Positions 8,504 through 16,879 of a stretch of DNA of 64,000 bases are shown in pieces (position 1 is the stretch's first letter; the number at the start of each line of letters is the position of its first letter). The DNA is taken from NCBI GenBank assembly GCA_040901795.1, contig JBBDYH010000160.1:1-64000 (forward strand), written 5' to 3'. A program made the translations under genes and the position numbers. Below the pieces are notes generated by a model, which saw only the letters and a list, made by a program, of their open reading frames with translations, searched no databases and was not told the origin of the DNA. The stretch is from JBBDYH01 sp040901795 (GTDB lineage: Bacteria; Planctomycetota; Planctomycetia; Pirellulales; JALHPA01).

Positions 8504-10045
8504 CTATGCCTCGTGTCTTAGGAGCGGAAACAAAATCACGTCCCGAATCGTCTGCGAATTAGTCAGCAGCATCACCAGCCGATCGATGCCCACGCCCAAC
8601 CCCCCGGCCGGTGGCATCCCGTGCCGCAGCGCTCGGATAAAGTCGTGGTCCATCTTGGCCATCGAGTCTTCTTCCTTCTGCCCGGAGAGCTGCGTGCGGA
8701 AAAGCTGCTCCTGCAAGTCAGGATCGTTCAACTCCGTATACGCATTGGCAATCTCCATTCGCTGAATAAACAGCTCAAACCGCTCCGCCACCGCCGGGTT
8801 CGATCGCTTTCGCTTCGTCAGCGGGCAGATGCTGGCCGGGTAATCGAGCACGAAGATCGGGCCGACGAGCTGGTCCTCGACCTTGTCCTCGAACACCTCG
8901 CTTTTGATCACATCCGGGTGCTTGCCGGCGGTCTCAAAGCCAATCGCATCCGCCAGATTCTTCACCGCCACTTCGTCGTGCGGCGACACCCCGGTGTGCT
9001 CCTCAAACAGCTCGTCGTACGTCTTGCGAGCAAACGGCGGCGTAAAGTCGATGGTCTCTTCCCCCCACGGCAGCTTCCGCTCCCCTGGCGCTACTGCCTC
9101 GACGGCATTCACAATGAGCTGCTCGGTCAGGACCATCATCGTGTGGTAGTCGCCGTACGCCTCGTACAGCTCCAGCATCGTGAACTCAGGGTTGTGCCGC
9201 GGGCTGATCCCTTCGTTGCGGTAAACGCGGCCCAACTCATACACCTTCTCGATGCCGCCGACCATCAGCCGCTTCAGGTGCAATTCCAGCGCAATCCGCA
9301 GGTAAAGCTTCATATCCAAGGCGTTATGGTGCGTGACGAACGGCTTCGCTGCCGCTCCGCCCGCGATCGTGTGCAGCGTTGGCCCCTCGATCTCCACAAA
9401 GCCGCGGTCGGCCAGCGTTCGCCGGATCGACTGGACCACCCTGGTTCGGTTCAAAAACCGGGGCAGCACCCCTTCGCCGTGGATCAGTTCGACGTACCGC
9501 ATTCGCTGCCGCAGCTCAGGATCGGCCAGCCCGTGGTACTTATCCGGGGGCGGCTCGATCGACTTGGTAAGGAAGTGCAGCGTCTCGGCGAAGATCGTCA
9601 GCTCGCCGGTCTTGGTTCGCTTCAGCTCGCCATCCACGCCAATGATGTCGCCCAGGTCAAAACACTGCGCCAGCGCCCAGTTCTGTTCCCCGACCTGTTT
9701 CTTGCCGATGAATAACTGGATGTCGCCCGTCCAGTCGCGGAGGTTGAGGAAGATCAGCTTGCCGGTGTCGCGCAATAGCACGATCCGCCCGGCGGCGCGA
9801 ACCTTCGGCCCGTGCTGCTCTCCTGCTACGGCGGGCAGGCCGGACTGATCGGGCGGGCCAGACGATGAGGCCTCGACCCGGATTTCGTCGGCCCGAGCGC
9901 GGATGTCGGCGATCTTGGCGTGCCCCTCGAACCGCCCACCCCAGGGGTCCACGCCCAGCTCTTCGAGCTTCCGCAGCTTCTCGCGGCGTGCTGCCTCGAG
10001 CTGCTCGCGAGTGCTTTTGGGTTCAGGTTGACCGGGCTTGGACAT
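8504..10045 (-). CDS. lysS: Lysyl-tRNA synthetase, class II
   Basis: Charges tRNA-Lys with lysine. An N-terminal helix and OB fold (AGRIVLLRDTGKLIFLNLRD) precede the class II catalytic domain with motif 2 (RVYRNEGISPRHNPEFTML) and motif 3 (GLGVGIDRLVMLL) near the C-terminus. Length is 513 residues from the ATG at 10045, close to the family norm; the frame remains open to 10138, and an ATG at 10072 is also possible. No strong ribosome site decides between them. A Pro replaces the usual Thr in RNEGISTRHNPEF. Monocistronic. Confidence 0.95.
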   Translation of the reverse strand: MSKPGQPEPKSTREQLEAARREKLRKLEELGVDPWGGRFEGHAKIADIRARADEIRVEASSSGPPDQSGLPAVAGEQHGPKVRAAGRIVLLRDTGKLIFLNLRDWTGDIQLFIGKKQVGEQNWALAQCFDLGDIIGVDGELKRTKTGELTIFAETLHFLTKSIEPPPDKYHGLADPELRQRMRYVELIHGEGVLPRFLNRTRVVQSIRRTLADRGFVEIEGPTLHTIAGGAAAKPFVTHHNALDMKLYLRIALELHLKRLMVGGIEKVYELGRVYRNEGISPRHNPEFTMLELYEAYGDYHTMMVLTEQLIVNAVEAVAPGERKLPWGEETIDFTPPFARKTYDELFEEHTGVSPHDEVAVKNLADAIGFETAGKHPDVIKSEVFEDKVEDQLVGPIFVLDYPASICPLTKRKRSNPAVAERFELFIQRMEIANAYTELNDPDLQEQLFRTQLSGQKEEDSMAKMDHDFIRALRHGMPPAGGLGVGIDRLVMLLTNSQTIRDVILFPLLRHEA

Positions 10046-10283
10046 CGCGGCGGGCGGACTGGCGGGCGGCATAGGAGCGTGACGAACGGTAGATGGTCGG
10101 ACACTAATTGCAGGGAAGGCGTTCGCCGGACGTCCCAACTATAAGAATCGCAACATTTTAGTGAAAGAACCCGAGGGGTCAATGTCAGCCGCCACGCCTG
10201 AAAGCCGCCGCGTGAACCGCGGCTCGGAAAATGCCGTAAGTCGTTATAGCGGGACGCCGTTGGGACAGAGAGGAAGGCTCTAT

Positions 10284-10661
10284 ATGCCGTTCAAGCGCGA
10301 ATCGCGCCCCAGTCTCTATACCGTCGAGCTCCGCACCACGCGCTGGGCCGAGATGGTCGAGTGGTACCGGTCGGTGCTGGGTTTGCGCGTGCTGGTACGC
10401 GTGGTCGACGACGGGTATGCCCTGATCGAAGCGGGCGAAACACGGCTGGCGCTTATCGCCCGCGACAGCGTCGGCGATCCGAGCGGCCGCTGGAGCCTGG
10501 GCTTCGAGGTCTTCGACCTGGAGCAGGCCGCCGCACGCCTGGAAGCCGCCGGCAGCCGCTACAGCCAGCCCCGCCGGCACGCCGAGGGTTTTCAGGAGAT
10601 CGTCACCGGCGACCCAGACGGCAATTCGATCCGGATTTTCGCGTGGCCGGACATGGAGTAG
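10284..10661 (+). CDS. VOC/glyoxalase superfamily protein
   Basis: A 125-residue protein of the vicinal-oxygen-chelate fold: a babb unit beginning LYTVELRTTRWAEMVEWYRS (typical of these proteins), then VLGLRVLVRVVDDGYALIEAG, and a second half ending DPDGNSIRIFAWPD, where an acidic metal ligand is expected. Substrate cannot be told from sequence; family members include glyoxalase I, dioxygenases and resistance proteins. The frame is open from 10161, but AGAGAGGAAGG just before the ATG at 10284 and the family start decide for the shorter form. Confidence 0.8.
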   Translation: MPFKRESRPSLYTVELRTTRWAEMVEWYRSVLGLRVLVRVVDDGYALIEAGETRLALIARDSVGDPSGRWSLGFEVFDLEQAAARLEAAGSRYSQPRRHAEGFQEIVTGDPDGNSIRIFAWPDME

Positions 10662-10770
10662 GCGACAGTTCTGGCAAGCTTAGACAACGCGTCCGTCATC
10701 CATTATTCTCGTTGCTCGACGGGACTCCACAAGTAAGAATGAGAGAAACCACTCTACTGGCGAGATCGCA

Positions 10771-10989
10771 ATGTCCACTGATTACTCGCATCTATTCCAC
10801 CTTCCGACAGCGGAAAAGCTGCAACTCGTTGAGGATTTGTGGGACGATATTGCGGCTAGCGACGAACCCTTGCCGCCGCCTCAATGGCAAATCGATGAGC
10901 TACGTCGGCGTAAAGCGCTGCGGCTCGCCGATCCCAATGCTGGATCCACTTGGAAGGAGGTTCAGCAGCGAATCTGGGACGGGAGTTGA
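10771..10989 (+). CDS. Antitoxin of the addiction-module component family
   Basis: A 72-residue acidic protein with the PF09720-type pattern: a helix LPTAEKLQLVEDLWDDIAAS, then LPPPQWQIDELRRR and a C-terminal GSTWKEVQQRIW, the part that normally wraps the RelE/ParE toxin. The stop codon overlaps the next ATG (TGAATG), as in intact modules. The toxin that follows is cut after about 25 residues, so this is an antitoxin without a partner unless a toxin elsewhere is used. Confidence 0.85.
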   Translation: MSTDYSHLFHLPTAEKLQLVEDLWDDIAASDEPLPPPQWQIDELRRRKALRLADPNAGSTWKEVQQRIWDGS

Positions 10990-11133
10990 ATGGCTGAACT
11001 GTTCATCGTATCTCCGCTCGCAGAACGGGACATTGCCGAAGCGTATGATTGGTACGAGGCGCGATCAATTCGTCATTCGTCATTCGTGATTGTTTCGTCA
11101 TTCGTACTTCGTCATTCGTCCTTCTCTTCGTGA
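10990..11133 (+). pseudogene. Truncated RelE/ParE-type toxin
   Basis: The first 25 codons match the RelE/ParE start (MAELFIVSPLAERDIAEAYD, then WYEAR), after which the reading frame passes into a run of degenerate ATTCGTC repeats and stops at TGA after 47 residues. A complete toxin is 90-100 residues, and the missing part contains the catalytic and ribosome-binding residues, so this remnant should be inactive. The TGA is followed at once by the ATG of the kinase gene. Confidence 0.8.
11066..11131 (+). repeat. Degenerate TTCGTCA tract
   Basis: A run of ATTCGTC, ATTCGTG and CTTCGTC units replaces the end of the toxin gene and ends 2 bases before the kinase ATG. A similar run (CTTCGTCCTTCGTCCTTC) is found near 18860. 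Confidence 0.75.
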
Positions 11134-13359
11134 ATGTCCTACGACCAAACCCAGATCCAAGACACCGAAGAACAGCGCAAGGCGCAAGAGCTGAGCCTGC
11201 AGCGCTGGCGGCCGCCGATCGACGTACCGGGCTATGAACCGCGGCGTTTTCTGGGCGCGGGAGCGTATGGCGAAGTCTGGGTGGCGATCGACCGTAACAC
11301 CGGTCGCCAGGTGGCGATCAAGTTCTACGCCCATCGCGGCGGGCTCGACTGGTCGATTCTCTCCCGCGAAGTTGAAAAGCTGGCGTTCCTTTCGGCCGAC
11401 CGTTATGTCGTGCAGCTTCTCGACGTCGGCTGGGACTCCACGCCGCCGTACTACGTGATGGAGTACGTCGAGCAGGGGTCGCTCGAAGATCGCCTGCGGA
11501 GCGGAGGGCCGCTGGGCGTGGAACAGGCTGTCGCGTTGTTTCGCGATGTGGCCGTCGGCCTGGTGCACGCCCACGATAAGGGTGTGTTGCACTGCGACCT
11601 CAAGCCGGCGAACATCCTGCTCGATCACGAGGGCCGTCCGCGGATTGCGGACTTCGGGCAGTCCCGGCTGTCCCACGAGCAGCAGCCTGCGCTGGGCACC
11701 TTGTTCTACATGGCGCCCGAGCAGGCCGACTTGAAGGCCGTTCCGGATGCGCAGTGGGACGTTTATGCGCTCGGCGCCCTGTTCTACTCGATGGTGACGG
11801 GCGCCCCGCCGCATCGCTATGAGAAGAGCTCAACCAAGACCATTAGCGAGCTGGAGCAGGCGCACGACCTGGAGGAGCGGCTCGACCGATATCGTCGATT
11901 GATCATGGATTCGCCGGCGCCCGCAGAGCATCGGCGCGTCCCGGGCATGGATCGCGGGTTGGCCGAGATTATCGATCGCTGCCTGGCCGCCGATCCGAAA
12001 CGGCGGTTCGCCAACGTGCAGTCGGTGCTCCACGCGCTCGACGAGCGCGCTCGCCGCCGCGCCCGCCGGCCGTTGGTGGCGCTTGGCGCCCTTGGTCCTG
12101 CTGCGCTGTTGGCAATCGTGGCCCTCATGGCCGGCCGCTGGCTTTCGCTTTCGCTCGATCAATCCGAACGTGCGCTTAGCGATCGTGCCGTCGAGAGCTT
12201 GGGCTTCGCTGCCGACAGCGTGGCTGCGGTCGCGGCAAACGAATTGGAAAAACGATTCGCAGCGGTCGAGGAATTGGCCAACGATGCAGCCCTTATCAAA
12301 CTTATGGAGGAGGTCGCTGGCGAGGATGAAATACAGCGCGTTTTAGCGGCGCTCAGTGATCCAACCGTTGATGTCGAGGTGGAACGGCCATCGGAGCTCC
12401 GTAGGATTCGTCGACCACTGGAACCGCCGCGCGATCCAGAGCCGGATGACCGCCCTGAACCGAGCGCAGAAGTTACCGACGCCAGATTTCCAGAAGTCAC
12501 CGAACTAGAGAATCGGCTTCGTCAATTGGCTCAGTCCATGCAAGTGCCAAGAAAGAGTTGGTTTATCACTAGCGCCAACGGCGTGCAACTTGTGCGTGAG
12601 CCAGCTAGCACCACTACGGGTAAGAACTTCAGTTGGCGCACCTACTTCCACGGCGGCGTTGCAGACTATGCAGAGAGCTGGAGGCCGGCGCCCGATCAAC
12701 ACATACAACGCACTCACCTGTCGGCTGCATACAAAAGTCAGTCCACTGAAGACTGGAGCGTTGCTGTATCGGCGCCAGTTTTCGGAGGCGCGTCGCAACG
12801 CGAGTTTCTTGGAGTTGTGGCCTTATCGTTCGAAGTAGGCCGCGCGTTCTTCGATCTCAAAGAGGCTGAAAACCGCTTTGCTGTGTTAGCCGACATGCGC
12901 CCCGGCGGCCATCAGGGACTGCTGGTCCAACATCCACTGTATTTTGAAGTACCGCTCAACGAGCGCGATCGCCTGCAGCAGTATCGCCTTTCGCCCGACG
13001 ATGCCCATCCTGAGGTGAAGGAGACCAAGTACTACCAAGATCCAATGGGCGGCGACGCCGCGGGAAGGCGTTTTGACCAGCGCTGGTTGGCAGCTCAGCG
13101 ACCAGTTATCGTTCGCGGAAACGAGACTGGATGGGTCGTTATCGTCCAGGAGGCGTATGACGAGACCATTGGTGGATCGCTTGACGAACTGCGCTCCAGT
13201 TTTGTTTCCACAGGTCTCATCGCTCTGGCCAGCATCGCTGTCGTCATAGGCCTATTGTGGGCATTCGTGGTCCGGTCGCTGTCGATCATGCGTCCCCGCA
13301 CGGCACATTATCGAAACGGCGCCCCAACGCCCACTCCCCCGCGCGGCGACAGCATGTGA
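11134..13359 (+). CDS. Transmembrane Ser/Thr kinase with extracytoplasmic sensor
   Basis: A 741-residue Hanks-type kinase. Residues 38-300 form the kinase domain: glycine loop GAGAYGEVWV (41-50), Lys63 in VAIKFY, catalytic loop HCDLKPANIL with D155 and DFG at 173-175, then APEQ. The Arg of HRD is Cys, so it is a non-RD kinase, usually not activated by loop phosphorylation. A membrane segment at about 316-337 leads to a 350-residue extracytoplasmic region that looks like a Cache-type sensor (long helix, then sheet-rich part), closed by a second membrane segment near 690-712. It is followed by an FHA-cyclase gene 134 bases downstream on the same strand; the two may form a signalling unit. Confidence 0.88.
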   Translation: MSYDQTQIQDTEEQRKAQELSLQRWRPPIDVPGYEPRRFLGAGAYGEVWVAIDRNTGRQVAIKFYAHRGGLDWSILSREVEKLAFLSADRYVVQLLDVGWDSTPPYYVMEYVEQGSLEDRLRSGGPLGVEQAVALFRDVAVGLVHAHDKGVLHCDLKPANILLDHEGRPRIADFGQSRLSHEQQPALGTLFYMAPEQADLKAVPDAQWDVYALGALFYSMVTGAPPHRYEKSSTKTISELEQAHDLEERLDRYRRLIMDSPAPAEHRRVPGMDRGLAEIIDRCLAADPKRRFANVQSVLHALDERARRRARRPLVALGALGPAALLAIVALMAGRWLSLSLDQSERALSDRAVESLGFAADSVAAVAANELEKRFAAVEELANDAALIKLMEEVAGEDEIQRVLAALSDPTVDVEVERPSELRRIRRPLEPPRDPEPDDRPEPSAEVTDARFPEVTELENRLRQLAQSMQVPRKSWFITSANGVQLVREPASTTTGKNFSWRTYFHGGVADYAESWRPAPDQHIQRTHLSAAYKSQSTEDWSVAVSAPVFGGASQREFLGVVALSFEVGRAFFDLKEAENRFAVLADMRPGGHQGLLVQHPLYFEVPLNERDRLQQYRLSPDDAHPEVKETKYYQDPMGGDAAGRRFDQRWLAAQRPVIVRGNETGWVVIVQEAYDETIGGSLDELRSSFVSTGLIALASIAVVIGLLWAFVVRSLSIMRPRTAHYRNGAPTPTPPRGDSM

Positions 13360-13364
13360 CCCCC

Positions 13365-13472
13365 GCTGGAGTTCAAGCTTCAAAACCGCTAACAGTAGTA
13401 AGCCACGCGTGAGTGAGGCGGCAGCGGACTCGCCCTCGCTTACGCGTCGGGTTACTGTATGTCAGCAACCTG
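13365..13472. repeat. Stop-linked element (families B and C), copy 1
   Basis: Starts 5 bases after the kinase stop with GCTGGAGTTCAAGCTT (family B, shortened), followed by AACCGCTAACAGTAGTAAGCC and a partner arm CGCTTACGCGTCGGGTTACT (family C hairpin). The same order appears near 39002 and 31422. Confidence 0.75.
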
Positions 13473-13493
13473 GAACCTTAAACCCTGGCATCC

Positions 13494-15266
13494 GTGGCCG
13501 ATCTCATCGCCCAAGGTCCCGAGCTATCGCACCGCTGGCGGCGTACGCTGTCGCGCGACAAGCCGGTGCTAGTTGGTCGCCAGAGCGTCTGGTCGGTCCC
13601 CTGGGACGATCGTATCTCGCGCGAGCATGTTCAACTGCTCTGGAACGGCGAGACCCTCGCGGTCGAGGCGCGTGCTGATGCCCGCAATCCAATCTTCATC
13701 CATGGCAAGGAGTGCCCATCCTTCAACCTTCGGCCCGGCGAGCACTTCGTCATCGGCAGCACCACGTTCAGCCTTTCCGACGACCATGTGAACGTCTCGC
13801 TCGACGCGCCGCAGCCAATGCAAGAACAGGCCTATAGCGCGCAGTATCTCAAGCGGATGCGCTTTCGCAACGCCGACCAGCGGATCGAGAACCTTAGCCG
13901 GCTACCCGAAATCATTTCCGGCGCCTCCACCGACGCCGAGCTATTCACCCGCGTGGTCAACGTGTTGCTATCCGGCGTGCCCAGCGCCGATGCGGCCGCG
14001 ATCGTGGCGGTCGATCAGAACACACTCGAGCGTCGCACGCAGATTCTCCACTGGGACCAGCGCCGGCTGGCCTCGGGAAAGTTCCAGCCCAGCGAGCGCT
14101 TGATCCACGAGGCCGTTCGCCGCAGCGAAAGCGTGCTCCACGTTTGGAACGTCCGCGGCGGCAACCAGGCTTTCACCGAATCCGAGAACTACGACTGGGC
14201 ATTCTGCACTCCCGTCCCCGGCGAAGCTTGCCGCGGCTTTGGCATTTATCTGGCCGGTCGCTTCATGGGCGACCCGCCGCTCAGCCCCGCCCCTTCCGAC
14301 CCAACCGACCTTCGCGACGATCTCAAGTTTACCGAGATCGCCGCCTCGACGCTCGCCTCGCTTACTGACCTCCGCGCTCTGGGAAAACGTCACGCCGGCC
14401 TGAGCCAGTTCTTTTCGCCGGTCGTGCTCGAGGCGCTTGCGGTCGAGGATCCGCAAATCGCGCTGGCGCCGCGCGAAGCGCAAGTCTCGGTCCTGTTCTG
14501 CGACCTGCGCGGGTTCTCGCTGACCAGCGAACATGCCGCCGGCGATCTGCTCGGGCTCCTGGAGCGTGTGAGCAAAGCGCTCGGCGTGATGACCCACGAG
14601 ATTCTCGATCACGGCGGCGTCGTCGGAGACTTTCACGGCGATGCCGCGATGGGGTTCTGGGGTTGGCCGGTCTCCGCATCCCAAGATGCGCGACAAAGCT
14701 GTCTGGCCGCGCTGCGGATCCGTGCGGAATTCGCCACGGCGGCACGCCAGGCCGATCCGACGTTGGCCGATTTTCAGGTGGGCATCGGCCTGGCGACCGG
14801 CCGGGCGGTGGCGGGCCGCATCGGCTCGGCGGACCAGGCGAAGGTGACTGTGTTCGGGCCGGTGGTCAACCTGGCGTCGCGGCTCGAGGGGATGACCAAA
14901 ATGTTCCGCGCGTCGATTCTCCTCGACGCCCAAACTGCTGCCGCCATCCGCGACTCATTGCCTCCCGACGTCGTCCGCGTGCGGCGCGTGGCGCGCGTGC
15001 GGCCATTCGGCATGGACACGTCAGTCGACGTAAGCGAGCTCGTGCAACCGGCCGCCGATTTTCCGGAGCTGACCGACGAGGCGATTGCCGACTACGAACG
15101 CGCGCTCACTGCCTTCGAGGCCGGCCGCTGGTCACAGTCCTTCGAGCTCTTGCACCGCGTGCCGGCCGCCGATCGCCTGAAGGACTTTCTCACCGTCTAC
15201 ATCGCACAGCATAACCGCACCCCGCCTCCCGGCTGGGATGGGGTAATCACGCTGACCAACAAATAA
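13494..15266 (+). CDS. FHA-GAF-class III nucleotide cyclase
   Basis: A 590-residue cytoplasmic signalling protein starting at GTG. Residues 25-95 are an FHA domain (VLVGRQ, DDRISREHVQL), which binds phosphothreonine peptides. Residues 135-290 look like a GAF domain. Residues 328-505 are a class III adenylate/guanylate cyclase: metal Asp337 in VLFCDLRGFS, metal Asp383 in GDFHGDAAMGFWG, and FGPVVNLASRLEG with the transition-state Arg. It would make cAMP or cGMP; substrate is not certain. Its place after a Ser/Thr kinase suggests that kinase output reaches the cyclase through the FHA domain (inference). Confidence 0.9.
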   Translation: MADLIAQGPELSHRWRRTLSRDKPVLVGRQSVWSVPWDDRISREHVQLLWNGETLAVEARADARNPIFIHGKECPSFNLRPGEHFVIGSTTFSLSDDHVNVSLDAPQPMQEQAYSAQYLKRMRFRNADQRIENLSRLPEIISGASTDAELFTRVVNVLLSGVPSADAAAIVAVDQNTLERRTQILHWDQRRLASGKFQPSERLIHEAVRRSESVLHVWNVRGGNQAFTESENYDWAFCTPVPGEACRGFGIYLAGRFMGDPPLSPAPSDPTDLRDDLKFTEIAASTLASLTDLRALGKRHAGLSQFFSPVVLEALAVEDPQIALAPREAQVSVLFCDLRGFSLTSEHAAGDLLGLLERVSKALGVMTHEILDHGGVVGDFHGDAAMGFWGWPVSASQDARQSCLAALRIRAEFATAARQADPTLADFQVGIGLATGRAVAGRIGSADQAKVTVFGPVVNLASRLEGMTKMFRASILLDAQTAAAIRDSLPPDVVRVRRVARVRPFGMDTSVDVSELVQPAADFPELTDEAIADYERALTAFEAGRWSQSFELLHRVPAADRLKDFLTVYIAQHNRTPPPGWDGVITLTNK

Positions 15267-15278
15267 GCGGCTTCGCAC

Positions 15279-15340
15279 GTACGGAATGGCCCCTTTGCCG
15301 TTCCTTCCCGTGTAGGGAACGGCCTCTGTGCCGTTCCGTT
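15279..15340. repeat. Family D hairpin repeat, copy 1
   Basis: Two hairpins: ACGGAATGGC...GCCGTTCC and GTAGGGAACGGCCTCTGTGCC...CGTT. The second matches an arm of the element inside nagA (33153-33247). The rest of the spacer, 15341-15615, holds no gene I can support; a 114-codon minus-strand frame crosses it but resembles nothing I know. Confidence 0.75.
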
Positions 15341-15615
15341 GGGCTAGTTCGCCGGGCTACACCGACCGTCACATTCGAACGCCATCGAAGGCCTTCCTTA
15401 CCGTATCCCAAAGCGCCTCGCACAAGTGCAAACCGAGCTTGCCACATTTCGGCAAGCTCGCTACCCTCTCGCCCGTCTCATCAAATAGCGGCGTCGGCGT
15501 CGAGCGCGTAGCCTCTCTTCTCACTTGCAACCGCTCTTGCCGAAGCGACTTCGTTCGCGCTGCCCGCTCCGATATCTCGCGAAAAACATGACCGCCTTCA
15601 TCACAAGGGACTGAG

Positions 15616-16878
15616 ATGAACCACCATTGCCGCGCACCCAACAGTAAACGCCTCCAGTTCGAGCGCCTCGAATCCCGCCATCTGATGGCCGGCAATGTCA
15701 CCGTCGAGCTCATCGATGGCAGCCTCTACCTCACGGGCGACGACGCGGCGAACGGCATCGCGATTGTCGGGACCGAGACGCCCGGCGAAGTCCGCGTCAC
15801 CGGCACGCCCGCCTTTGCCGGGGACGCCACCGAACTGAATCAACAAGACGACCCGTTAACGTTCGTCATTACCAAGGATATTGTCATTCGCACCGGCGCG
15901 GGCAACGACGGGGTCGAGATGAACAACGTCGGCGTCCCACGCAACCTGACGATCGAAACCGGCGATGGGCTGGATCGCGTGGCAATCGGATATTGCACCG
16001 TGAACGCTGCCGTGAACGTCGTTTGGCCGCCGGCGACCGAGAACGTACCGGGTGGAGTGATTTACGATCCGCAGTCTTTCTCATCTGGTAACGACCGTAT
16101 TGCGGTAATCATTGAGCCGATTTACAAACCCCTCAACTGGACTGTCGGCACCGTCGGCGTCGGCCGCGATCTCTCCATCAGCACCGGGGACTCCGCCGAC
16201 TACGTTTTCCTCGGACATACGCACGTCGGCCGCAACCTCGCGCTGCGAACGGAGGACGGCCAAGACAACTTCATCGTCCACACCGTCTCGGCGCATAACT
16301 TCGACGCCGGCACCGGCCGCGACGCCGACCTGGCCAACATCACCGGCTTGTCCACGCGCGGTCAGATGACGCTCGAAACCGGCTTTGGCAATGATTTCGT
16401 CAGCTTCGCCGCCTCGCACGCCCACGGCGCCGCTACGTTCCTGGGCGGACACGGCGACAACCAGTTCTTCGTCGGCACCAGCATCTTCTCCAGCTCGCTC
16501 TACGGCGAATTTGGCGTCGACCACGACCGGCTGGTGATCAAGAGCAGCATGCTCTTAGGCAACTCCACATTTTTCACAGGCCAGGGCGGCGACCGCATCG
16601 ACATCAACTACACCTTCGGCCGCTTCGTTAGCGCCAACACAGGCGAGCAAGCCGACTCCCTCAATATCGTGGGCAGCGCGCTGGATAACATCTACGCGGC
16701 CCTCGGCGACGGCGACGACCAACTCTCGGTCGTCGTCTCGCGCATCCTCTATCCCTTCATCGCCGACGGCGGCTTGGGCGCGGGCGACGTCATGCATGAG
16801 TACGGCAGCTCGGCCTACTACATCGCGCTGCCCGGCTTTGAACAGAATATCCACGCCTGGCCTTGGTGGCTGATGTAG
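15616..16878 (+). CDS. Planctomycete surface protein with LExR-type N-terminus
   Basis: A 420-residue protein starting with a basic stretch and FERLESRHLMAG, the planctomycete N-terminal motif (FExLExRxxxA) found on very large or repeat-rich exported proteins. After it come short beta-helix-like repeats such as VIRTGAGNDGVEMNN, LTIETGDGLDRVAIG, LSISTGDSADYVFLG and LRTEDGQDNFIV, spaced 30-60 residues apart. It has no catalytic motif. A paralogue lies at 35224-36345. It is convergent with lepA with a single base between stops. Confidence 0.75.
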   Translation: MNHHCRAPNSKRLQFERLESRHLMAGNVTVELIDGSLYLTGDDAANGIAIVGTETPGEVRVTGTPAFAGDATELNQQDDPLTFVITKDIVIRTGAGNDGVEMNNVGVPRNLTIETGDGLDRVAIGYCTVNAAVNVVWPPATENVPGGVIYDPQSFSSGNDRIAVIIEPIYKPLNWTVGTVGVGRDLSISTGDSADYVFLGHTHVGRNLALRTEDGQDNFIVHTVSAHNFDAGTGRDADLANITGLSTRGQMTLETGFGNDFVSFAASHAHGAATFLGGHGDNQFFVGTSIFSSSLYGEFGVDHDRLVIKSSMLLGNSTFFTGQGGDRIDINYTFGRFVSANTGEQADSLNIVGSALDNIYAALGDGDDQLSVVVSRILYPFIADGGLGAGDVMHEYGSSAYYIALPGFEQNIHAWPWWLM

Positions 16879-16879
16879 C

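Noticed and set aside
7263..8765. 500-codon plus-strand frame
   Set aside because: It lies opposite the permease and lysS genes, has no domain, and crosses a repeat; it is a shadow of GC-rich coding sequence.
15369..15713. 114-codon minus-strand frame between the cyclase and surface-protein genes
   Set aside because: It overlaps the start of the surface-protein gene, has no ribosome site and resembles nothing I know; it could be a decayed gene, but the support is too weak.
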